Of a stretch of DNA of 64,000 nucleotides, positions 8,801 through 19,500 are shown piece after piece; positions within the stretch are counted from its first letter, which is position 1; every line of letters begins with the position of its first letter. Made by a program: the position numbers and the translations under genes. Source of the DNA: Colwellia sp. TT2012. Lineage in GTDB: Bacteria > Pseudomonadota > Gammaproteobacteria > Enterobacterales > Alteromonadaceae. The stretch spans positions 1 through 64,000 of the forward strand of contig NZ_LJYX01000009.1 in NCBI RefSeq assembly GCF_001440345.1. The letters are read 5' to 3'. The notes under the pieces were generated by a model, which was given only the letters and a program-made list of their open reading frames with translations, was not told where the DNA came from and did no database searches.

Positions 8801-11800
8801 AGCCCTAAAACAAAAAAAGCGTTTGATGATGCTTTAAATGATGGTTGGACTATTAAACAAGCGCATACTACACCTGTTGCTGTGCCAGAGGCGCAAGTTA
8901 AAATAGTAGAAAAAATTGTTGAAGTAGAACGCATTGTTGAAGTTGAGAAGATTGTTTATTTGAACCTTGATGGCAGTATTGCTGACCCAAGCCAGATAAC
9001 CGCTCCAACTACCAGTGATGCTAATGGCTTAGTGAGCAGTATTGAACGCAGTGTTAGTCAGTTTGTCGATCATCAGCAACAGTTATTAAATGTGCATGAG
9101 CAATACATGCAAGGTCCAAAAGACTACGCGAAAACGTTTGATGCGGTACTTTCTTCACAAGAGCCAGGTGAATTACCTGAAAGTCTCGATCGTACCTTAG
9201 GCATGTACCACGAGTTCCAATCAGAAACTTTACGTGTCCATGAGCAATATCTAAATAATCAAACCGATAATATGGCTGCCATGTTGTCGACTGCTGAAAC
9301 AAATGCACCAGCAACGCCAGCTCCGGTTGCAGTTAAAACAGCCGAAGTTAAAGCGCAAGTAGCTGCACCAACAATGCCAAAAGTAGCGCAACCAGCACCG
9401 GTAACTACGGTAGCTCCTGTAGCTTCTCCGATAGTGCAAACGCCAGCGCCGATATCAACAGTGGCAACCGCTGCAGCACTCGCACCTGTGGCTGAAACTG
9501 TTGTTGCCGTTGCCATTGAAACAGCTCCAGTAGCATCGATTGATTTACAAAAGATTCAAACAGTGATGCTGGATGTAGTTGCCGACAAAACTGGCTATCC
9601 AACGGAAATGCTTGAGCTTGAAATGGATATGGAAGCAGATTTAGGTATCGACTCCATTAAACGTGTTGAAATCTTAGGTGCGGTGCAAGAATTAATTCCT
9701 GACTTACCTGAGCTTAACCCAGAAGATTTAGCTGAATTACGCACCTTGGGCGAAATTGTTGACTATATGAAGTCTAAAGCTGAATCAGTTGCGCCAAGTG
9801 CGTCAGCTAATGAAAGCGCGCCAGCACTGCACTTAGTTGAGACAGATACTGCCAGTGTTCCAGCCATTGATTTAAAACACATCCAAAGCGTGATGATGGA
9901 TGTGGTCGCTGAAAAAACGGGTTACCCAACGGAAATGCTTGAGCTTGACATGGATATGGAAGCAGATTTAGGTATCGACTCCATTAAACGTGTTGAAATT
10001 TTAGGGGCTGTGCAAGAAACTATTCCAGACCTTCCTGAGCTTAACCCAGAAGATTTAGCCGAGTTAAGAACCTTAGGCGAAATCGTTTCTTACATGCAAA
10101 GTAAAGTTGCAGCAGCTCCAGTAGTTGTTGCTGCAAGTGCGCCAAGAGCTTCAGCCATAGAAAGTGAAAGTGCGCCAGCGAATGAAAGTGCACCAGCCAT
10201 TGACCTTGAACACATTCAATCAGTGATGATGACAGTAGTTGCTGAGAAAACCGGTTATCCAACGGAAATGTTAGAGCTTGACATGGACATGGAAGCAGAT
10301 TTAGGTATCGACTCCATTAAACGTGTTGAAATCTTAGGTGCTGTACAAGAAACCATCCCAGATTTGCCTGAGCTTAACCCTGAAGATTTAGCTGAGTTAC
10401 GTACCTTAGGCGAAATTGTAGCTTACATGCAATCTAAAGTAGCAGCGGCTCCTACAGCTGTTGTAGCAAGTGCGCCAAGAGCTTCAGCCATAGAAAGTGT
10501 TACAGCTGCACCAACAATTGACCTTGAACACATCCAATCAGTAATGATGACAGTAGTAGCCGAGAAAACCGGTTACCCCACGGAAATGCTTGAGCTAGAA
10601 ATGGACATGGAAGCAGATTTAGGTATCGACTCTATTAAACGTGTTGAAATCTTAGGTGCTGTACAAGAGACTATTCCAGATTTACCAGAGCTTAATCCAG
10701 AAGATTTAGCTGAGCTACGTACCTTGGGCGAAATTGTTAGTTACATGCAATCTAAAGTAGCAGCAACTCCTGTAGCTAATGAAACTGTAAGCACAGCAGT
10801 TAGTGCGTCAGCCAATGAAAGTGCTCAAGCTAATACAGCTGCACCAACAATTGACCTTGAACACATCCAATCAGTGATGATGACAGTGGTTGCCGAGAAA
10901 ACCGGTTACCCCACGGAAATGTTAGAGCTTGAAATGGATATGGAAGCAGACTTAGGTATCGACTCTATTAAACGTGTTGAAATCTTAGGTGCTGTACAAG
11001 AGACTATTCCAGATTTGCCTGAGCTTAACCCAGAAGATTTAGCTGAATTAAGAACGTTAGGCGAAATCGTTAGTTATATGCAGTCTAAAGTTGCACCGAC
11101 CGAGCCGACTGACCCAAAAGGTCCTGGCGCTAAAACAGTACCAGTAGCTGAAAAAGCTAGCGACGTTAGTGCCAGCTTTCAAGGGGCACCTAGTGCAACA
11201 GTGGCGTTAACTGCATTATCTTCAATTAATAAAATAGTTCAAGACTTAACAGGTAATGGTGGAGCAAACGCGCTAGTCGTCGATGACGGCACTGGCACAG
11301 CAGTGGCACTAAGTGCCAAGCTTATTAAACAAGGTTGGCAGGTCACCGCCTTAAAACCTAACTGGGTGGTGAGTAGCTCTAAAAAAGCCTTTAGCAAAGC
11401 CGTTAATGTTATTGAAATTGGCAGCAGCGAAAAAACACTTGATGAAGGACAAATTAAAGACATCATCGAAAATAACGAACAACTTGATGCGGTTATTTAT
11501 CTGCAAAGTAAGCAAACCGTTGATGCTATTGAATACCCAGCAGCGGCAAAACAAGGCTTAATGTTAGCCTTTGTTTTAGCCAAACTGTGTAAGGTTAAGA
11601 ATGCGACTAAAGCACGTGCTTCCTTTGTTGTGGTAACACGTCAAGGTGGCGCGTTAGGTTTTGCTAATGCCGAGGGTGCGAATCTAGTTAAGGCTGATGT
11701 TAAAGCGGATTTAGTACAAGCCGGTTTAGCCGGTTTGGTGAAAACCCTGTCTCATGAATGGGGCTCTTCTCAAGGTAAAGGAGAGGATAGTGTTTTCTGT

Positions 11801-13816
11801 CGTATTGTTGATTTATCAAGTAAATTAGCCGCAGATAAAGCGGCGACTATTATCAGTGATGAATTACTTGATATCGATACAACAACCATAGAAGTTGCTC
11901 ACGATACTGACAACCTTAGCAACAACACGGGAACACGTTTAACGCTAACCGGTGTGGCTACCGACAGTTATGCACTGGCAACTGGCTCAAGTATTGATAA
12001 CAAGTCAGTATTTTTAGTCAGTGGTGGCGCAAAAGGCGTAACCGCCCATTGTGTTATCGAAATTGCTAAACAATACCAGTCTACTTTTATCCTACTAGGT
12101 CGTAGTGTCTTTGACGAAAATGAGCCAAGCTGGGCACAAGGTATTACGGAAGAAGTAGCGCTGAAAAAAGCCGCGATGCAAGCCTTGATAGCCGCAGGTG
12201 ATAAACCAACGCCAGTGAAAGTGACACAATTTGTTCGTCCAGTATTGGCAAATCGTGAAATTTCCAAAACATTAACGGCTATTAAAGCTGCTGGCGGCCA
12301 AGCACAATATGCTGCTGCCGATGTTACTAACAGTGATAGTGTTACTACTGCTGTTGCGACCATTATTAAAGACTTTGGCGCTGACTATGCAAAAATTACC
12401 GGCATTATCCATGGCGCTGGCGTGTTAGCTGATAAGTTTATCGAGCAAAAAACGCTAGAAGAATTTAATGCGGTATACAGCACAAAAATTGATGGTCTGT
12501 TATCACTACTTGCTGCTACCGAGCAAAAGAATATTAAACACCTGGTTTTATTCTCCTCAGCAGCAGGTTTCTACGGCAATCCAGGTCAGTCTGATTACTC
12601 AATTGCTAACGATATTTTAAATAAAACTGCTTATCGCTTTAAAGCATTAAACCCAAGTGCGCAAGTGCTTAGCTTTAACTGGGGTCCTTGGGATGGTGGC
12701 ATGGTAACACCTGAACTTAAACGTATGTTTAACGACCGTGGTGTTTATATTATTCCGCTTGATGCTGGCGCAAAATTATTGGTCAGTGAATTAGCGGCGG
12801 ACAATAACCGTTGTGCACAAATTCTTGTTGGTAATGACCTTTCTAAAGACCAAGCAGCAGGTGACTCTGTAAAAAAGCCACAAGTTAGTCGCTTAACAAT
12901 AAGTGTTAGTAAAACACTTTTAGCGACTAACAATGCTTTTTTAGCTGACCACACTATTGGTGATGAGCAAGTATTACCAACTGTGTGTGCTATTGCCTGG
13001 ATGCAAGATGCCAGCGAACAAGCTTATCAAGGTTATCACTACCAAGGTTTAGAAAATTACAAACTCTTTAAAGGCATCATCTTTGATGGCAATGAAGCGA
13101 GTGATTATAAAATTGACATGAACGCCGAAGTGTTTGACGATGGCGTTCGTTTAGTGGTTGAAACTAAGATCTCAAGCATCAATGCGCAAGGTAAAACCGT
13201 ATTTCATTATGGCGCACAGCTGACGTTAGTGAACAAGTTAGCCGTTAGTCCAACGGTTGAGTTAACAGTACCGACTACAGGTGAAAGTGCCGCGGAACTT
13301 TATAGCAACGGCACATTATTCCATGGGCCAAGCTTACAAGGCATAAGTGAAATACTTGAGTGTAACGAGCAAGGGTTATTATTAAGTTGCCAAGTACCGG
13401 AAGTAGCCAGTGCTAAGCAAGGTGAATTCGCGCTGCCATGTTTAGGCAATATCATAGGCAAAAACCAAAGTAACATTTTCGCCAATGACCTTGCTTACCA
13501 AGCGATGTTGGTGTGGGTGAAAAAACAACTCGGTTTAGGCAGTTTGCCTTCAAGTACGCAAAGCTGGACGGTATATCGTGAAGTAGCGCTTGGAGAACGT
13601 TTTTACCTGCAGTTAACCGTGGTTAAAAGCTCGGCAAAAGGCAAACAACGTGGTTCGTTAGTGGCAGACATACAATTTATTGCTGAAAATAAGCAAGTAT
13701 TGTCTGAATTAAAGTCCGCTAAAGTGACCGCCAGTGCCAATTTAAATGAGTTGTTTCTTCCCAAAGTTACGCCTAAAAGTACGGCTAAAAAGGGCAACGA
13801 TGAGGCAAGTGCTTAA
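5891..13816 (+). CDS. pfaA: PfaA, multidomain PUFA synthase subunit (KS-AT-5xACP-KR-DH)
   Basis: This 2641-residue cytosolic megasynthase subunit builds long-chain PUFA (EPA or DHA type) by an anaerobic polyketide-like route. Order: ketosynthase (about 20-480, active Cys233 in DAACAG, HGTGT later), malonyl-CoA acyltransferase (about 610-910, Ser707 in GHSFGE), an Ala/Pro/Val-rich linker with a charged KIVEVERIVEVEKIV segment, five ACPs (serines 1255, 1364, 1475, 1581, 1692), ketoreductase (GGAKG at 2045, SSAAGFYGN later) and a C-terminal hot-dog dehydratase-like domain (FLADH, His2354). The ATG at 5891 is preferred over an upstream in-frame start that would lie inside pfaR. The stop shares one base with the pfaB start (TAATG), implying translational coupling. 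Confidence 0.95.
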   Translation: MAKKQQKSSKTASKTTNMDNEEQSFNSRLQECPIAIIGMASIFADAKNLENYWDNIFESVDGIKDVPSDRWAIDDYYSSNPKDADKTYCKRGGFLPEIDFDPMEFGLPPNILELTDIAQLLSLVVARDVLNDAGIGDGSGYDRDKIGITLGVGGGQKQISPLTSRLQGPVLEKVLKASGVDAEDRAMIIEKFKKAYIGWEENSFPGMLGNVIAGRIANRFDFGGTNCVVDAACAGSLAAIKLAVSDLLEYRSEVMISGGVCCDNSPFMYMSFSKTPAFTTGEDIRPFDNDSKGMMIGEGIGMMAFKRLEDAERDGDKIYAVLKGIGTSSDGRFKSIYAPRPDGQAKALKRAYDDAGFDPRTCGLIEAHGTGTKAGDAAEFGGLIKHFGLNNKQTQHIAMGSVKSQIGHTKAAAGSAGMIKAVLALHHKVLPATIHIDQPNTSLDIENSPMYLNNETRPWMTREDGLPRRAGVSSFGFGGTNYHIVLEEYTPTAQGQYRLNAVPQTILVTASNEQGLVSTLTDWKSKLTIDSDAQPYAFNALVTENTLSTPASDLARCGFVAKNADEAIKMIDSALKQFADKAGSKDWSVPTGIYYRQSALALTGKVVALFSGQGSQYVNMGRELACNFPSVMQAAQDMDTEFANAGLGQLTPTTYPIPVFSDDARKAQDEALRLTQHAQPAIGTLSVGLYKTFINAGFKADFTAGHSFGELTALWAAGVLNEQDYMMLARSRGQAMAAPKDSSVDTGTMIAVVGAADKVAADIKDIKDISIANYNSNNQVVVAGVTSQIAIAIEELKAKGYKVVPLPVSAAFHTPLVGHAQKPFSDAIDKAKFNKPVVPVYSNGTAKAHSNKPADIKKALKKHILEAVHFNEEIDNIYADGGRIFVEFGPKNVLTKLVENILKDKDDVVAIAVNANPKKSADMQMRQAAVQMAVLGLALNEIDPYSAIKRPLKPVKMSPLAMKLTGASYVSPKTKKAFDDALNDGWTIKQAHTTPVAVPEAQVKIVEKIVEVERIVEVEKIVYLNLDGSIADPSQITAPTTSDANGLVSSIERSVSQFVDHQQQLLNVHEQYMQGPKDYAKTFDAVLSSQEPGELPESLDRTLGMYHEFQSETLRVHEQYLNNQTDNMAAMLSTAETNAPATPAPVAVKTAEVKAQVAAPTMPKVAQPAPVTTVAPVASPIVQTPAPISTVATAAALAPVAETVVAVAIETAPVASIDLQKIQTVMLDVVADKTGYPTEMLELEMDMEADLGIDSIKRVEILGAVQELIPDLPELNPEDLAELRTLGEIVDYMKSKAESVAPSASANESAPALHLVETDTASVPAIDLKHIQSVMMDVVAEKTGYPTEMLELDMDMEADLGIDSIKRVEILGAVQETIPDLPELNPEDLAELRTLGEIVSYMQSKVAAAPVVVAASAPRASAIESESAPANESAPAIDLEHIQSVMMTVVAEKTGYPTEMLELDMDMEADLGIDSIKRVEILGAVQETIPDLPELNPEDLAELRTLGEIVAYMQSKVAAAPTAVVASAPRASAIESVTAAPTIDLEHIQSVMMTVVAEKTGYPTEMLELEMDMEADLGIDSIKRVEILGAVQETIPDLPELNPEDLAELRTLGEIVSYMQSKVAATPVANETVSTAVSASANESAQANTAAPTIDLEHIQSVMMTVVAEKTGYPTEMLELEMDMEADLGIDSIKRVEILGAVQETIPDLPELNPEDLAELRTLGEIVSYMQSKVAPTEPTDPKGPGAKTVPVAEKASDVSASFQGAPSATVALTALSSINKIVQDLTGNGGANALVVDDGTGTAVALSAKLIKQGWQVTALKPNWVVSSSKKAFSKAVNVIEIGSSEKTLDEGQIKDIIENNEQLDAVIYLQSKQTVDAIEYPAAAKQGLMLAFVLAKLCKVKNATKARASFVVVTRQGGALGFANAEGANLVKADVKADLVQAGLAGLVKTLSHEWGSSQGKGEDSVFCRIVDLSSKLAADKAATIISDELLDIDTTTIEVAHDTDNLSNNTGTRLTLTGVATDSYALATGSSIDNKSVFLVSGGAKGVTAHCVIEIAKQYQSTFILLGRSVFDENEPSWAQGITEEVALKKAAMQALIAAGDKPTPVKVTQFVRPVLANREISKTLTAIKAAGGQAQYAAADVTNSDSVTTAVATIIKDFGADYAKITGIIHGAGVLADKFIEQKTLEEFNAVYSTKIDGLLSLLAATEQKNIKHLVLFSSAAGFYGNPGQSDYSIANDILNKTAYRFKALNPSAQVLSFNWGPWDGGMVTPELKRMFNDRGVYIIPLDAGAKLLVSELAADNNRCAQILVGNDLSKDQAAGDSVKKPQVSRLTISVSKTLLATNNAFLADHTIGDEQVLPTVCAIAWMQDASEQAYQGYHYQGLENYKLFKGIIFDGNEASDYKIDMNAEVFDDGVRLVVETKISSINAQGKTVFHYGAQLTLVNKLAVSPTVELTVPTTGESAAELYSNGTLFHGPSLQGISEILECNEQGLLLSCQVPEVASAKQGEFALPCLGNIIGKNQSNIFANDLAYQAMLVWVKKQLGLGSLPSSTQSWTVYREVALGERFYLQLTVVKSSAKGKQRGSLVADIQFIAENKQVLSELKSAKVTASANLNELFLPKVTPKSTAKKGNDEASA
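9538..11090 (+). repeat. five tandem ACP-encoding repeats in pfaA
   Basis: Five copies of an ~85-residue carrier domain, each with the GIDSIKR attachment motif, lie 106-111 residues apart and are joined by Ala/Pro/Val/Ser linkers. The TCC or TCT serine codons are at 9653, 9980, 10313, 10631 and 10964. Copies 2-5 are nearly identical in protein and very close in DNA, while the linkers vary, which suggests repeat expansion or gene conversion. In related systems the number of ACPs sets titre rather than product identity. Confidence 0.93.
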
Positions 13817-16404
13817 TGGCGAAAGGTAATTATAGCAGCGCCATTATTGGTTTAGATGCACAATTTGAAAACCAATTCACTGTTCAAAATAATATTGATA
13901 ATGTCGAGCGAGCGCTATATCTAGGTAAAAATTTAGGTAAAGAGCAAGGCCAAGGGCAAGGTGAAGAGCAAGATAAAGTGCTGACCCTAAGCGTTAAAGC
14001 ATCTGTTGAGCGAATGGCGCTTGCTAATAAAGTAAACAGCGCTGATATCAAGGTTATCCTTCTTGCTGAAAGCGCTGTCAGCGAAATGGTCGACATTGAT
14101 GTTGATGTAGATAGTGCAATTGTGGTGAGTTCATTCGCTCAGGCCATGTTACAAATTGATGTGCTTATTGGCCAACATGCCTTAGTGGCCTTAGTTGGTG
14201 TTAACTTAGCTGAAAGTCTTAGCCACGTTTTGTCAGCAGAGCCAGGGCAACAAAGTTCTGCTGGGAATGACTTAGCCGTAGATACAGTAACTACTATCAG
14301 TTTTGATGAGAACTTTAGCGGTTATCAAAACTGTCATGGCCTAGCCGCGATATTATTTGCCTCGATAAGTTTTGCGCAAAGCAATAACAGTTATGTTTAT
14401 TCATGGTTAAAAGGTTTTGCCGTTGGTGATGAGGTCACTAATTCTACTGAGGTGACCGAGGTTACTGCATCAGCACTAGATAATGCTCAAGTTAGCGCTA
14501 ATGATATTGCTTTGTTAGAAGTTTCAGCCTTAGCGGATAGCAAGCTTGCCACGGCTGAGTCTAGCGGTTTAATTGCCAGTTATGCTCATCAGAAAAAACT
14601 AAACACGGCCGTTTCCTGTGCCCGTAGTCTTACCGGTGAAGGTGCGGGTTTTTCGCAAGTATTCGGACTGTTACGTACTATTATTGCTTTGCAGCAGCGA
14701 TATATTCCTGCTATCACTGACTGGCAACAGCCAGCAGAAAATGAGCTAATACACTGGCAAAACTCAAGTTTTTACCTAGCTACCGAGGCTAGACCTTGGT
14801 ATCCACATCCAGCGGGTAATGCTCATCTTGCCGCTTATAGTTGTTTGGCGGCTAACAATGATTACTGCCATGTGATATTGGCAGAAAACAAAATTATTGT
14901 TGCCGGTGAAAAACATCCCTTGGTGGATATTCGTGACAATGGTTTTATTGCTTGCAGTGATTTGAAAATGGTACTGGTGGCAGCAGATAACCAGCAAAGC
15001 TTATTATCAAAGCTCACTGAGCTTGAAAGCTCCCTACAAAAGCATGCGCAATCAATTCAAGCTATTGCGCTCAGTTATTACCAGCAAGCTAAATCTATAA
15101 AAAACACCTACAGTATTGTGTTGTTATGTGAATCAAAAACCGAGTTATTAAAAGAAGTAGCTTCGGCTAAGTCAGGTATTGTTACTGCACTGGCAACGGG
15201 TAAAGAATGGCGAACGCCAAAAGGCAGTTATTTTACCCCCAAGCCGGTAAATAGAGATGGAGATACCAACAATGTCTCGTTTTTATATCCGGGTATTGGC
15301 GCGACTTATATAGGTTTAGGTCGCGATTTATTGCACTTATTTCCTGAAATATATCAAGATGTTGCCAATTTAGCTGATGATATTGGCGCCAGTTTAAAAG
15401 ATACCTTATTAAATCCCCGCTCGGTTGTTCGACCTAGTTTTAAAGCCCTTAAACAGCTTGATTTAGACTTGCGCGGTAATTTAGCCGATATCGCTGAAGC
15501 AGGGGTTGGTTTTGCTTGTGTCTTTACCAAAGTCTTTGAAAATGTTTTTAAACTTAAAGCTGACTTTGCCACAGGTTATAGCATGGGCGAAGTGAGTATG
15601 TATGCGGCGTTAGGTGCGTGGCAGCAACCGGGTTTAATGAGCGCACGTTTAGCCAATTCTGACACCTTTAATGAACGTTTATGTGGTGATTTATTAACGC
15701 TGCGTGAACATTGGGGCTTACCTGAACTTAGCGAAACGACCGGTAAAAATGATGAGTTTATTTGGGAAACCTACACCATTAAAGCAACGTTAGCTGAAGT
15801 TATAGCTGCCAGTGAAGGTGAAGACCGAGTTTATTGCACCATAATCAACACCCCAGACAGCTTATTAATTGCCGGCTACCCAGAAGATTGCCTACGGGTC
15901 ATTAAAAAGTTAGGTGTACGCGCTATGGCGTTAAACATGGCTAATGCGATTCATAGTGCACCGGCAAATATCGAATATGATGATATGGTTGAACTTTATA
16001 CCATGGACGTGACGAGTCGTTTGCCCACAAAAATGTACTCAAGCTCGTGTTACTTACCTATACCACAGTTGAGTAAAGCCATTGCTCACAGTGTCGCTAA
16101 ATGCTTGTGTGAACGCGTTGATTTCCCTCGTTTGATTAATACCATGTATGACCAAGGTGCACGGGTATTTATTGAAATGGGGCCTGGTCGTTCATTGTGT
16201 AGTTGGACTGATAAGATTTTAGACTTTGACCTTGACGGTAAGGGTAATGGCCAGCGTAAACCTCGTGTTGCTGTGCCAGTTAATGCCAAAGGCACCAGTG
16301 ATGAATTAACCTATTTTAGAGCCGTGGCAAAATTGATAAGCCATGGCGTGAAGCTAGATCTACGTCGCTTATTTTATGGTTCAATCATAGTACAGAAAAA
16401 ATAA
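13816..16404 (+). CDS. pfaB: PfaB, acyltransferase subunit of PUFA synthase
   Basis: An 862-residue protein with an N-terminal half that resembles a ketosynthase scaffold without a clear active cysteine. The C-terminal half is an acyltransferase (about residues 490-830) with FLYPGIGA at its start, Ser589 in GYSMGE, and a late FIEMGPGRSLCSW motif. PfaB is the subunit linked in related systems to the choice between EPA and DHA. An acidic/Gln-rich stretch (residues 40-55, GKEQGQGQGEEQ) is a local oddity. It starts within the pfaA stop codon (TAATG), with GAGG upstream in pfaA as ribosome binding site. I cannot tell from sequence alone which fatty acid is made. Confidence 0.93.
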   Translation: MAKGNYSSAIIGLDAQFENQFTVQNNIDNVERALYLGKNLGKEQGQGQGEEQDKVLTLSVKASVERMALANKVNSADIKVILLAESAVSEMVDIDVDVDSAIVVSSFAQAMLQIDVLIGQHALVALVGVNLAESLSHVLSAEPGQQSSAGNDLAVDTVTTISFDENFSGYQNCHGLAAILFASISFAQSNNSYVYSWLKGFAVGDEVTNSTEVTEVTASALDNAQVSANDIALLEVSALADSKLATAESSGLIASYAHQKKLNTAVSCARSLTGEGAGFSQVFGLLRTIIALQQRYIPAITDWQQPAENELIHWQNSSFYLATEARPWYPHPAGNAHLAAYSCLAANNDYCHVILAENKIIVAGEKHPLVDIRDNGFIACSDLKMVLVAADNQQSLLSKLTELESSLQKHAQSIQAIALSYYQQAKSIKNTYSIVLLCESKTELLKEVASAKSGIVTALATGKEWRTPKGSYFTPKPVNRDGDTNNVSFLYPGIGATYIGLGRDLLHLFPEIYQDVANLADDIGASLKDTLLNPRSVVRPSFKALKQLDLDLRGNLADIAEAGVGFACVFTKVFENVFKLKADFATGYSMGEVSMYAALGAWQQPGLMSARLANSDTFNERLCGDLLTLREHWGLPELSETTGKNDEFIWETYTIKATLAEVIAASEGEDRVYCTIINTPDSLLIAGYPEDCLRVIKKLGVRAMALNMANAIHSAPANIEYDDMVELYTMDVTSRLPTKMYSSSCYLPIPQLSKAIAHSVAKCLCERVDFPRLINTMYDQGARVFIEMGPGRSLCSWTDKILDFDLDGKGNGQRKPRVAVPVNAKGTSDELTYFRAVAKLISHGVKLDLRRLFYGSIIVQKK

Positions 16405-16447
16405 AAAATTGGCTACAGGACAATCAACTCCATGCATTGTCTAATAA

Positions 16448-16524
16448 ATGCCATCCATGGCATGTTCGATAAAATAATTCGAGTATGACGAAATTAGGCT
16501 GTTTGAATAAAAGTATTCAAACAG
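16448..16524 (+). promoter_or_regulatory. two hairpins in the pfaB-pfaC intergenic leader
   Basis: The 156-bp gap between pfaB and pfaC contains a small palindrome (ATGCCA-TCC-ATGGCAT type, 16448-16463). It also contains a perfect 11-bp stem with 4-base loop: CTGTTTGAATA at 16499-16509 and TATTCAAACAG at 16514-16524. No T-run follows the second hairpin, so it is not a typical terminator. Being inside an operon, it may mark RNA processing, attenuation or a pfaC leader structure. The pfaC ribosome binding site (GAGGAAAG) lies about 30 bp after it. Confidence 0.6.
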
Positions 16525-16560
16525 AGCAAAGAGCATTAAAGACTCTTTATTGAGGAAAGT

Positions 16561-19500
16561 ATGGAAAATATTGCCGTAGTAGGTATTGCTAATTTATTCC
16601 CTGGCTCAAGTGCGCCGGAAGAATTTTGGCAGCAGTTACTGAATAAACAAGATTGCCGTAGCAAAGCCACCAAAGAACAAATGGGTGTTGATCCGGCCAA
16701 GTACACCGGCAAGAAGGGTGATACTGATAAGTTTTACTGTGTGCAAGGTGGTTATATCCGAGGTTTCGACTTTGATGCCACATCGTTTGTGCAAGCCAAA
16801 AATGGTTTAACCGCTGATTATCTCAATCAATTGGATGATTTAAACCAATGGGCGCTTTATGTCACCCAGCAAGCGTTAACCGATGCTGGCTATTGGCGCA
16901 GCGATAAACTTGAACAATGTGGGGTGATTTTAGGTAATTTATCGTTTCCAACTAAGTCATCTAATCATCTGTTTATGCCGCTTTATCATCAAGTTGTTGA
17001 TAGTGCATTAAAAAACATCCTGCATAAAGATTTTCAGTTAAGCCATTTTTCACCTATGCAACAAGCAAATTTAGCGGAAAATATTCATGCGGATAATGCT
17101 TTAGTTGCCGGTTATCCGTCGGCGTTATTAGCCAAAGCGGCCGGTTTAGGTGGTACACACTTTTCCCTTGATGCGGCGTGTGCGTCAAGTTGTTATTCAG
17201 TGAAATTAGCCTGTGATTACCTGCATACCGGCAAGGCTGATATGATGTTAGCCGGCGCAGTTTCTGGCGCTGATCCTATGTTTGTTAATATGGGTTTCTC
17301 TATTTTTCAAGCGTATCCAGCCAACAATATTCACGCACCTTTTGATAAAAACTCTCAAGGTTTATTTGCTGGCGAAGGCGCTGGCATGATGGTGCTTAAA
17401 CGCCATAGTGACGCGGTACGTGATGGTGATAAAATTCACGCCATTATCAAAGGCGGCGCTTTATCGAATGATGGTAAAGGTGAGTTTGTTCTAAGTCCAA
17501 ATACCAAAGGTCAGGTTTTGGTTTACGAACGTGCCTATGAAAATGCCGGTGTTGACCCACGTGATGTTGATTACCTTGAATGTCATGCAACAGGTACGCC
17601 CAAAGGTGATAACGTTGAGCTCGGCTCAATGGATACATTTTTTAGTCGTTTTCCCAGAGAAAATGGCAATAAACCATTACTTGGCTCGGTAAAATCAAAT
17701 TTAGGTCACTTACTTACCGCCGCGGGCATGCCGGGCATGACCAAGGCGATTTGGGCACTGAAAGAAGGAAAAATTCCAGCGACGATAAACCTAAATGAAC
17801 CCTTAAGTTCAAAAAAGGGTTACTTAACTGGCGCACAAATGCCTACGGAGACCATTGATTGGCCGACAATAGCTAATAACAAGCCTAGAACAGCAGGGGT
17901 TAGCGTATTTGGTTTTGGTGGCTCTAATGCGCATTTGGTTTTGCAACAGCCAACACAGACGCTAGCGCCGGTAACTACTGCTCCCAAAGCCCGTGAACCG
18001 CTAGCTATTATTGGTATGGACGCGCACTTTGGTGGCGCTAAAGATTTGGCCAGTTTTAAAACGCTTATTGAGAGTAATGGTAATACCTTTAGAGAATTGC
18101 CGACTAAGCGTTGGAAAGGTATTGAAAAGAACAGCGACGTGATGAAGGCCTTATCTTTAACTAAAGCACCAGTAGGTGGCTATGTTGAAGATTTTGATAT
18201 CGATTTTTTACGTTTTAAAGTGCCACCTAATGAGCAAGACTGTTTGATCCCCCAGCAGCTAATGATGATGAAAGTAGCTGACAACGCCGCTAAAGATGCT
18301 GGCCTTAAAGAGGGTAGTAATGTTGCGGTTTTAGTTGCTATGGGCATTGAGTTAGAACTGCATCAATACCGTGGCCGAGTAAACCTAAGCACACAAATTG
18401 AAGAAAGTTTGTTGCAACAAGGTATTAGCTTAAGCGATGAACAGCGCGAAACCTTAACCAATATTGCCAAAGATGGTGTTGCCCACGCTGCCCAGCTAAA
18501 CCAATATACCTCCTTTATTGGTAATATTATGGCGTCACGTATCTCAGCTTTATGGGATTTTTCTGGCCCCGCCATTACCTTGTCGGCGGAAGAAAATTCT
18601 GTTTATCGCTGTATTGAATTAGCGGAAAATTTATTCCAAACCTCAGATGTCGATGCGGTGATTATCGCTTCGGTTGATCTAGCCGGTTCGATAGAAAACA
18701 TCACCTTAAGACAGCACTTTGGTAAGGTATCTGTTGATGCTGAAAGTGCCACTAATACATTGGCTCAAGAGCAATGGTTAGTCGGTGAGGGCGCGGCGGC
18801 TTTTGTTATTATTCCTGAGTCCAAAGTAGCGCAATCAAAAATTGGAGAGCGCAGCGTCTACGCCACAATCGACAGCATTAGTTTTGCTAACGGCTGTGAC
18901 GAACAAGCTATTACCAAAGCAGCGAACAAATCATTAGCGCTTGCCGGTATTCAAGCCGCAGATATTAGCCAGGTGGAAGCCCATGCCAGTGGTTTTATTG
19001 CCGAGAATAGTGCAGAAAAGCTAGCGTTACCAAAACTATACTCAGGCAAGACTATCAGCTCGGTTAAAAGCAATATCGGCCATACCTTTAATGCTTCAGG
19101 TGTTGCCAGTATTGTTAAAAGTGCGCTGCTTTTAGATGAGCGATCAGCTAAAACGAATACAGCGACTGATATTGCCCGTTCTCACATTGCAGTGAATGGT
19201 TTAGGAAAAGATGGCAGTTGTGCTCACCTTATTTTATCTTCGAGCAAATATGCTCATCAGTCAGCACCTGTACCTATTCCGACACTAGCAGGTAAGCCAA
19301 AACCTAAATTAATTAAAACCATTACCCTAGGTGGTAATGCCATTTTCGATGCTATTGTCGCCAAAGGGCAACTAGCAGAAATGGTGAGTATTAAACACGC
19401 TTTTACGGGCAAAGTATTAGCGCCAGTAAAAGTAGGAATTACCTTAAATAATGTCAAGCCTAAGCTGCTTGCGCAACTAGCGGGGCAAGAAAAACTTCAT

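Noticed and set aside
9054..12954. Several long minus-strand ORFs antisense to pfaA
   Set aside because: They are codon-bias shadows of the megasynthase, with repetitive low-complexity translations mirroring the ACP and linker repeats.
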